A DNA stretch of 15,406 bases from an uncultured Clostridium sp. (GTDB lineage Bacteria; Bacillota; Clostridia; TANB77; CAG-508): assembly GCA_946545035.1 (NCBI GenBank), contig CAMNND010000013.1:1-15406 (forward strand). Reading direction: 5' to 3'. Both the position numbers and the translations under genes were made by a program. This document shows positions 1 through 4,969 of the stretch, piece after piece (positions within the stretch are counted from its first letter, which is position 1; every line of letters starts with the position of its first letter). The notes beneath the pieces are model-generated. The model worked only from the letters and a program-made list of their open reading frames with translations. It did not search any database and was not told the DNA's origin.

Positions 1-121
1 CACCAACATTTGGCTCTATTGTACAAAATGGATAGTTAGCACATTCAGCTCCTGCGTTTGTAATTGCATTGAATAATGTACTTTTTCCTACATTTGGAAG
101 TCCTACTATTCCTATTTTCAT
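1..121 (-). CDS. ychF: Redox-regulated ATPase YchF, N-terminal fragment
   Basis: This is the first 40 codons of an Obg-family P-loop protein; the rest lies beyond the left edge. Residues 7-15 form the G1/Walker A loop GLPNVGKST, followed by LFNAIT. Residues 29-40 contain NYPFCTIEPNVG, the switch I region typical of YchF/OLA1. YchF hydrolyses ATP in preference to GTP, binds ribosomes and is linked to stress and redox responses; this is family knowledge, since the specificity motif is outside the window. An AAAGGG Shine-Dalgarno lies 9 nt before the ATG at 121. The gene has its own promoter and is separated by a terminator from the surface-protein gene upstream. Other Obg-family GTPases share the G1 loop, but the switch I sequence makes YchF the clear best match. 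Confidence 0.93.
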   Translation of the reverse strand, partial: MKIGIVGLPNVGKSTLFNAITNAGAECANYPFCTIEPNVG

Positions 122-164
122 TTAATCATTCCCTTTCACTTATTTATTTAAAATTATCGTACTT

Positions 165-193
165 ACTTTACCACATTTTGATAGATTTATCAA
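165..193 (-). promoter_or_regulatory. Putative sigma-A promoter of ychF
   Basis: On the minus strand, TTGATA (188-193) and TAAAGT (165-170) are separated by exactly 17 nt and lie about 45 nt upstream of the ychF ATG. A 6-bp inverted repeat with a 4-nt centre (178-193) covers the -35 box and could be an operator, but it is short in AT-rich DNA. Visual match only. Confidence 0.5.
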
Positions 194-250
194 TATGAAT
201 TACTATTAATATCCTTAAAATAATCTAAAACACACAAATTAGTTTTCTAC

Positions 251-286
251 AAAAATAACACTTATCCTCTGATAAGTGTTATTTTT
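251..286 (-). terminator. Rho-independent terminator after the surface-protein gene
   Basis: A perfect 16-bp inverted repeat (251-266 with 271-286) around the 4-nt loop CTCT starts 11 nt past the stop codon at 298. Its central bases, AACACTTATC/GATAAGTGTT, are mixed, and the outer A/T runs supply the U-tract in either direction. It ends the surface-protein transcript and insulates ychF. Confidence 0.85.
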
Positions 287-297
287 ATGTTAAATTT

Positions 298-2895
298 TTA
301 TTCGTCATCAACTTCTAGTTTTATATACATATTTGATAGTGTTCCAGTTAGATGTCTCATTACAGTACCACTTTGTTGTACAGCTGCACCAAAAGTAGTT
401 GTTGTGTTAAATCTGTTTGTGTAATTAGTATATTTATCAGTAACTAATCTCTTATCTCCGCCGTTTATACTATAATATAGCTTCTTACCTTCTCTGAAAA
501 TTTTAATAGTATTTTTACCAACATAGTTTCCTACATTTGCATTTGATGATGAATTTGTTGCTGCTGCTAATTCATATATTTTTTTATCTCCCGAAGTGGT
601 TCTAAATGCAAATCCTGGCCTAATACTTCCGCTTGCAGCAACTTCATCTTTTGTATTTACAAAAGTAAATTGTGTTACTGATGCATCTTGTGCATCTGGG
701 TCATATGTCTCAATTGTAAATCCTATTTCAAAATCTTTCTCATAATTTTCAGTGCTAAATAGTGGTATATGTGTATCGATATATCTATTATCAGTTCCAA
801 GATATTCTGCAGGTACATCTCCATCATTTATATCTTGGTCTTTACCATTAAATGTAACAGAATTAGTAATTAAGAATACCGTTTCTAATCTATCTACCCA
901 TTTAGCATAATATGTTGTACTTTCAGTTGGAATAGTATTTTCATCTACCCTTGTTGTATAGTTATTATCCGTATACCAGCCTCTAAATTTATAATTCTCC
1001 TTTACAGGTTTTTCTAATGTTCCTAGTGCAGATCCTTCTTCAATACTTTTTGGAGAAATTGCATTTCCTCCGTTTGAATCAAATCTTATAGTATAAACTT
1101 CTTTATCTTTCCACTTAGCATAATATGTTTTATTACCTGTAGCTTTTGTTGTAGGATATACCGGAATTGTATATTCCTCATCTTCATACCATCCATCAAA
1201 TATCTGTGGCTCTTTGGTTGGAACAGGTAATGTTCCAAGTTCCTCGTTGTAATCTCTTATAATACTATCAACTTCTGATCCACCTTTTGAATCAAAAGAT
1301 ATAGTATATGAATCAAGTTTGTATATTGCCTCTATTGTTAATGGCTCTGTAATTTTCTTCGTTATTTCCTTGTCTGTTTCACCAGTACTCCATTTTTTGA
1401 ATGTATGACCTACTTTATCTTTTGCTTTAAGTGTTATTTCTGTTTCGTAGTAATATTTACCTGTTGGAGTTGTTGTTTCTATGTCTTCTGGATTAACAAG
1501 TGTTAATTGAAATTTTACTCTTGAATATTCATATATTAATTCTGTTTGTCCGTCTCCTCCGATTGTAATTGTTCTCTCTTCTGGAGCTTCGAACCCATAA
1601 TATACGTTAGTCTGTGGTTTTACCTCTGTATCAGTTGCCCCATGTAATACTTCCGTATCTTTTGTTGTATATGTTTGACCATCTAAATTCATTGTTTTGT
1701 GTATTACGGTATATGGTGTATCTTGGTTAGGTGAATAGTTAGCCTTATATTCTTTGTTACCTGTTGAACCTTTATTAATTGTTACTCTTGTTTGAAGTTC
1801 ATCCCCATTGCTACCAGTCCATCCACTAAATGTATATCCTGGTTTAGTTGGATTAATTAAAGTAATTTCATCTTCAACAGTGTATGTTGTTGGATTATCT
1901 GTAGCGACTGTTCCACCGTTCAAATTGTATCTTAAATTGTAAATAATTAAATCAAATTTTGCATTAATAAATGTATCTTCTGTAAGTGGCTCGTTTTTAT
2001 CGAATGGATCTCCATTATCTTTTTCCCATCTAATGAAAGTATATCCATTTCTTTGTGGATTGTCTAACTCACCAACTTTTTCATTGTACTTAACAACTCT
2101 TTCTGTTTCCTCATCTCCAATTTTATACGTAAAGATTAAGTTATCTCGTAATAACACTTCACTATCGATTGTTATTGAAAGCTTCATCGTTGTTACAGCT
2201 TTTGATACTGTTGGAATTATTAATAATCCTAAGATAATCGTGCTATATAGTTTCATATGATTACCTTTACGTTTAGCACTACGAGTAGTCATATTTTTCT
2301 TTGAAAGTACAAATAATACCATTAATGCAGCTATAGCTGTAGCAATATATACTCCAACATCATCGCCCATCTTTGGACTAGTTGAGTTGTTGATTGGAAT
2401 TATCTCTTGTGACTCATTTCCATTTTCATCTTCAAGAGTAAGAATTATATTTACAGAAAGATTCTGATTTCTGTCTGATAAATCAGATATAGCCTCAACA
2501 TACTTTTGAGTAACGTTAAGTGTTATTTCATCACCAGAATTTAATTTTGTTCCTGTATAATTATCGTATTCATATGAAATAAATCTATTTAAACTATCAT
2601 CATCAACATCTATTATGGTATAACTACCTTTTTTATTATTCTTTATTGTTATTTTATATGTGACACTGTCACCCACTTCATGAAAAGCGATTTTACTTTT
2701 AACACTATAACCTTCATATTTTAAATCTCGCACTTCCGCTGTAGCTGTATTTGTTATTACTTCTGCATTCGTAACTGTAAGTGCAGTTGTAGACGCAAGC
2801 GTTACTCCAACTTTAAATACAGAGATTATAAAAACTATTAAAGCTAGTACTATTATAATTTTTCTTATAGAGAACTTTGTTGGTACTTTTTTCAT
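298..2895 (-). CDS. Large cell-surface protein: two signal-like segments, four B-repeat-like modules, lectin-like C-terminus
   Basis: An 865-residue predicted surface protein with a strong AAGGGGTGA ribosome-binding site before the ATG. From the N-terminus there is a hydrophobic signal/anchor segment (about 13-34) and a beta-rich extracellular domain (about 40-170). Next come SPKMGDD (173-179), a second hydrophobic segment (about 181-198) and a basic stretch (199-215). A third hydrophobic segment (about 216-232) then resembles a fresh signal peptide. B-repeat-like modules (Listeria-Bacteroides repeat type: GY.F..W, then Y.A.W/Y) lie at about 252-316, 318-388, 529-596 and 600-667. A MucBP-like segment (about 394-460) and a further repeat-like unit (about 462-527) sit between them. 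Residues about 675-865 resemble a LamG/concanavalin-like jelly roll (weak call). There is no C-terminal sorting signal, so attachment should be through the N-terminal membrane segments. Its ligand cannot be told from sequence; adhesion is the usual inference for such repeats. It is a single-gene unit between two terminators. Confidence 0.75.
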   Translation of the reverse strand: MKKVPTKFSIRKIIIVLALIVFIISVFKVGVTLASTTALTVTNAEVITNTATAEVRDLKYEGYSVKSKIAFHEVGDSVTYKITIKNNKKGSYTIIDVDDDSLNRFISYEYDNYTGTKLNSGDEITLNVTQKYVEAISDLSDRNQNLSVNIILTLEDENGNESQEIIPINNSTSPKMGDDVGVYIATAIAALMVLFVLSKKNMTTRSAKRKGNHMKLYSTIILGLLIIPTVSKAVTTMKLSITIDSEVLLRDNLIFTYKIGDEETERVVKYNEKVGELDNPQRNGYTFIRWEKDNGDPFDKNEPLTEDTFINAKFDLIIYNLRYNLNGGTVATDNPTTYTVEDEITLINPTKPGYTFSGWTGSNGDELQTRVTINKGSTGNKEYKANYSPNQDTPYTVIHKTMNLDGQTYTTKDTEVLHGATDTEVKPQTNVYYGFEAPEERTITIGGDGQTELIYEYSRVKFQLTLVNPEDIETTTPTGKYYYETEITLKAKDKVGHTFKKWSTGETDKEITKKITEPLTIEAIYKLDSYTISFDSKGGSEVDSIIRDYNEELGTLPVPTKEPQIFDGWYEDEEYTIPVYPTTKATGNKTYYAKWKDKEVYTIRFDSNGGNAISPKSIEEGSALGTLEKPVKENYKFRGWYTDNNYTTRVDENTIPTESTTYYAKWVDRLETVFLITNSVTFNGKDQDINDGDVPAEYLGTDNRYIDTHIPLFSTENYEKDFEIGFTIETYDPDAQDASVTQFTFVNTKDEVAASGSIRPGFAFRTTSGDKKIYELAAATNSSSNANVGNYVGKNTIKIFREGKKLYYSINGGDKRLVTDKYTNYTNRFNTTTTFGAAVQQSGTVMRHLTGTLSNMYIKLEVDDE
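2256..2268 (-). promoter_or_regulatory. Possible internal ribosome-binding site and start inside the surface-protein gene
   Basis: The minus strand reads AAAGG (2268-2264), a 7-nt spacer and an in-frame ATG at 2256 (Met214). The residues that follow, MKLYSTIILGLLIIPTVSKA, look like a complete signal peptide. If used, this start would give a separate 652-residue secreted protein carrying all the repeats. No stop codon precedes it, so the site may be a relic of a former gene boundary. Confidence 0.4.
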
Positions 2896-2927
2896 TTGTT
2901 GTCACCCCTTCATACTTTTTCTATTTA

Positions 2928-2956
2928 ATCTTACTATTTTATCAAATATTATTCAA
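2928..2956 (-). promoter_or_regulatory. Candidate promoter of the surface-protein gene
   Basis: On the minus strand, TTGAAT (2951-2956) and TAAGAT (2928-2933) are 17 nt apart and about 33 nt upstream of the ATG at 2895. A competing pair, TTACAA (2969-2974) and TAATAT (2946-2951), also has 17-nt spacing, so the exact promoter is uncertain. Confidence 0.4.
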
Positions 2957-2960
2957 CGAA

Positions 2961-2997
2961 ATTACAATTTGTAATAAAAATGTAATAAAAATGTAAT
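2961..2997 (-). promoter_or_regulatory. Tandem ATTACA repeats with 11-bp period, likely regulator-binding site
   Basis: Read on the minus strand, ATTACA occurs at 2997-2992, 2986-2981 and 2975-2970, exactly 11 bp apart, with TTTTT as the spacer between the copies. The third copy is also the left half of a perfect palindrome, ATTACAA-A-TTGTAAT (2961-2975). Direct hexamers with 5-nt spacers, placed just upstream of a -35 box, match the layout used by PhoB/PhoP-type (OmpR-family) response regulators. The regulator itself is not identified. Confidence 0.45.
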
Positions 2998-3033
2998 ATT
3001 TATGTTGTCCAGCAACCAAAACTAAATAAAAAT

Positions 3034-3063
3034 AAAAAATCAACCATTCTTGGTTGATTTTTT
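3034..3063 (-). terminator. Rho-independent terminator of tRNA-Thr
   Basis: A 13-bp inverted repeat (3034-3046 with 3051-3063) has TCAACCA/TGGTTGA at its core and a 4-nt loop. On the minus strand it is followed by a T-rich tract. The stem begins at the base immediately after the encoded CCA of the tRNA, leaving essentially no separate trailer. Confidence 0.8.
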
Positions 3064-3139
3064 TGGAGCCTACAACCGGATTTGAACCGGTGACCTCTAC
3101 CTTACCAAGGTAGTGCTCTACCTACTGAGCTATGAAGGC
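3064..3139 (-). tRNA. tRNA-Thr, anticodon GGT
   Basis: The 76-nt minus-strand sequence folds as a full cloverleaf with an encoded CCA end. The D stem is GCTC/GAGC, the anticodon stem CTACC/GGTAG with loop TTGGTAA, the variable loop AGGTC, and the T arm ACCGG-TTCAAAT-CCGGT. Anticodon GGT reads ACC/ACU threonine codons, which makes this tRNA an expected substrate of the t6A pathway encoded alongside. The acceptor stem (GCCTTCA with TGTAGGC) has one T-T mismatch at pair 5-68; the other six pairs are Watson-Crick. The discriminator base is T. Confidence 0.95.
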
Positions 3140-3158
3140 AATATTCATTTGCAGATAA

Positions 3159-3187
3159 AGTTTATAGCAGTTTATGAAAAAAGTCAA
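3159..3187 (-). promoter_or_regulatory. Putative promoter of tRNA-Thr
   Basis: On the minus strand, TTGACT (3182-3187) and TAAACT (3159-3164) are 17 nt apart, placing the start of transcription about 10-15 nt before the mature tRNA. TATAAA (3161-3166) overlaps but would have only a 15-nt spacer. Confidence 0.5.
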
Positions 3188-3262
3188 TACATAGTTCGAA
3201 AATAGCCCATAACTTCTACATCTTATAGCCTTTTTATTTTTCCTTTTTATTCCATTTTTTTA

Positions 3263-3291
3263 TTTACAAATTAGCCTTCTTAATATAAAAT
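3263..3291 (+). promoter_or_regulatory. Putative sigma-A promoter of the tsaE operon
   Basis: TTTACA (3263-3268) and TAAAAT (3286-3291) have exact 17-nt spacing. Transcription would begin near 3298, giving a leader of about 30 nt before the tsaE ATG. It is divergent from the tRNA-Thr promoter in the same 188-bp gap. Confidence 0.6.
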
Positions 3292-3327
3292 ATTGCTAGA
3301 AGAAATTTAGTTTTAAGGGTGACAAAT

Positions 3328-3786
3328 ATGTACAATTTTATATCAAAGTCTGAATCTGATACTTTGAACTTTGCTAAGCAACTTGCATCGAAACTTGATA
3401 AAAAGGATATAGTCGTTCTAACTGGAGAACTTGGATCTGGAAAAACAAAATTTACAGAAGGTTTTCTAGGTTTTTTTGGTCTTGAAGAAGAAATCTCTAG
3501 TCCAACATTTACTATCGTAAATGAATACAATAGCAAAAGTGGTTTAAATATTTACCATTTTGATGTATATCGTCTATCTGATACTGAAGAGTTTTATGCA
3601 ATTGGTGGCGAAGAATATTTTGAAAATGGAATATGTATTATTGAATGGGGCGAACTAATTTTAGATGCCCTTCCAAAAGATTATATTCATATTACTTTTG
3701 AGAAAAATCCAGATAATGAAAATGAAAGACTTTTAAAAATTGAAACAATCGGAAATAAATATAATAATTTATTTCCTTTAAATTAA
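3328..3786 (+). CDS. tsaE: tRNA t6A biosynthesis ATPase TsaE
   Basis: A 152-residue P-loop ATPase that works with TsaB and TsaD to place threonylcarbamoyl on A37 of ANN-reading tRNAs in the cytoplasm. Walker A is GELGSGKT (33-40). Also visible are SPTF (58-61) before TIVNEY, HFDVYRL (77-83) and IEWGE (105-109), all signatures of the family, and the length is normal. I start at the ATG at 3328, because AAGGGTGA (3315-3322) is its Shine-Dalgarno. A GTG three codons earlier (3319) lies inside that site and is an unlikely start. This is the first gene of the plus-strand operon, and tsaB follows after 33 nt. Confidence 0.96.
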   Translation: MYNFISKSESDTLNFAKQLASKLDKKDIVVLTGELGSGKTKFTEGFLGFFGLEEEISSPTFTIVNEYNSKSGLNIYHFDVYRLSDTEEFYAIGGEEYFENGICIIEWGELILDALPKDYIHITFEKNPDNENERLLKIETIGNKYNNLFPLN

Positions 3787-3819
3787 TCACGTATTTTTAA
3801 CATATAGAAAGGATTAGTA

Positions 3820-4512
3820 ATGAAAATATTAGCAATAGATACATCATCTAAAATATGCTCCGTATCAATACTTGAAAATGATGATGTAATAATAGAAAAA
3901 CATACTAATGATGAGAAAACACATTCGCAAAATTTAATGCCTCTTGTTGATGGAATATTTAAAGAATCCAACCTTTCACTAGATGATATTGATTTACTTT
4001 CATGTTGTTTGGGACCAGGATCGTTTACCGGCATTAGAATTGGAATTGCAACAGTAAAAGCATTTGCTGACGTAAAGAATATTCCAGTAGCAGGTGTTAC
4101 ATCCTTAGAAAGCTTAGCTTATAATATAAATGAACCTGGATTAATTGTAAGTTTGATAGATGCTAAAAATGATAATGTCTATTACTCCCTATTTAGTTTT
4201 GATGGAAATAATTATAATCAAATTGGTGAATACAAAGCTGACAATATACAAAATATATTAGATTCTTTATCAATATATGATGACCCACTACTATTTGTTG
4301 GAGATGGATCTATATTACATCAAGACAAAATTCAAACATACATAAAAAATCCAAAGTTTGCTTCTGAGAAACAAAATATTCAAACAAGTATTAGTATTGG
4401 TAAATCAGCATATAATAAGTACAAATCTGGAAACTATGGAGATTCAAGCACTATACTTCCAATCTACTTAAAGAAATCTCAAGCAGAAAGGCAATTAGAT
4501 GGAGAAAAATAA
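3820..4512 (+). CDS. tsaB: tRNA t6A biosynthesis protein TsaB
   Basis: A 230-residue ASKHA-fold protein, the catalytically inactive partner that dimerises with TsaD and recruits TsaE in t6A synthesis. It opens with MKILAIDTSS, the degenerate phosphate-1 strand. It carries THSQNLMP (34-41) and the diagnostic GPGSFTGIRIGI (65-76), followed by the family-typical SLESLA. Length is normal. An AAAGGA site (3808-3813) precedes the ATG. Its last 14 nt overlap the start of rimI in another frame, which implies translational coupling. TsaD, its obligate partner, is not in this window and must be encoded elsewhere. Confidence 0.96.
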   Translation: MKILAIDTSSKICSVSILENDDVIIEKHTNDEKTHSQNLMPLVDGIFKESNLSLDDIDLLSCCLGPGSFTGIRIGIATVKAFADVKNIPVAGVTSLESLAYNINEPGLIVSLIDAKNDNVYYSLFSFDGNNYNQIGEYKADNIQNILDSLSIYDDPLLFVGDGSILHQDKIQTYIKNPKFASEKQNIQTSISIGKSAYNKYKSGNYGDSSTILPIYLKKSQAERQLDGEK

Positions 4513-4945
4513 TATTGAAGTTAGCCAAATGTCTAACGATGATCTACTTGATTTAAAAGATTCTTTATTAAATGAGTTTGATGATTTTTGGACATACAAT
4601 ATCTTAGAGCAAGAGTTTAATAATGAAAATACTACATATATTGTTGCAAAAGATGATAATCTAGTTGTCGGATTTGCTGGAATTCTTGTTATTATGGATG
4701 AAGCAAATATTATGAACATTGTTACAAAAAAAGATAAAAGAAAGCTTGGTATTGGTTCCCTACTTCTTGAAAAATTGATTGAAATATCAAAATTAAAAAA
4801 ATTAGCATCAATTACCCTTGAAGTAAATGAGAAAAATATACCAGCAATCAATCTTTATAAAAAATATAATTTTCAGCAAGTTGGTATTAGAAAAAAATAC
4901 TATGATAATACTGATGCTGCTATACTTATGACTTTATATCTATAG
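4499..4945 (+). CDS. rimI: Ribosomal protein S18 alanine N-acetyltransferase RimI (GNAT)
   Basis: A 148-residue single-domain GNAT acetyltransferase. The acetyl-CoA pyrophosphate loop is RKLGIG (81-86). LEVNEKNIPAINLYKKYNF (107-125) is the RimI-type motif B, with Glu108 and Tyr120 at the positions expected for catalysis. The protein ends in the usual ILMTLYL strand. RimI acetylates the N-terminal Ala of ribosomal protein S18 in E. coli; in Firmicutes the gene habitually sits with tsaB/tsaD and its real substrates may be broader. The start overlaps tsaB by 14 nt, with AAAGG just upstream inside tsaB. Other GNATs are possible on sequence alone, but the context settles the name. Confidence 0.88.
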   Translation: MEKNNIEVSQMSNDDLLDLKDSLLNEFDDFWTYNILEQEFNNENTTYIVAKDDNLVVGFAGILVIMDEANIMNIVTKKDKRKLGIGSLLLEKLIEISKLKKLASITLEVNEKNIPAINLYKKYNFQQVGIRKKYYDNTDAAILMTLYL

Positions 4946-4969
4946 CATATAAATATTAAGGAGGAACAA

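Noticed and set aside
178..193. TTGATA-GATT-TATCAA inverted repeat over the ychF -35 box as an operator.
   Set aside because: The arms are 6 bp and the left arm simply mirrors the -35 hexamer. There is no second copy in the window, so it is mentioned only in the promoter entry.
898..1132. Repeated DNA strings around TTAGCATAATATGT as possible repeats or a CRISPR-like array.
   Set aside because: They encode the repeated YYAKW end of neighbouring B-repeat modules. There is no regular spacer and the similarity is protein-level.
3264..3536. A 90-codon minus-strand frame opposite tsaE.
   Set aside because: It overlaps the tsaE P-loop coding region on the other strand, runs across the operon promoter and resembles no known protein.
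4495..4851. A 118-codon open frame on the minus strand opposite rimI.
   Set aside because: It is antisense to a recognisable GNAT gene and has no family features or start signals of its own.
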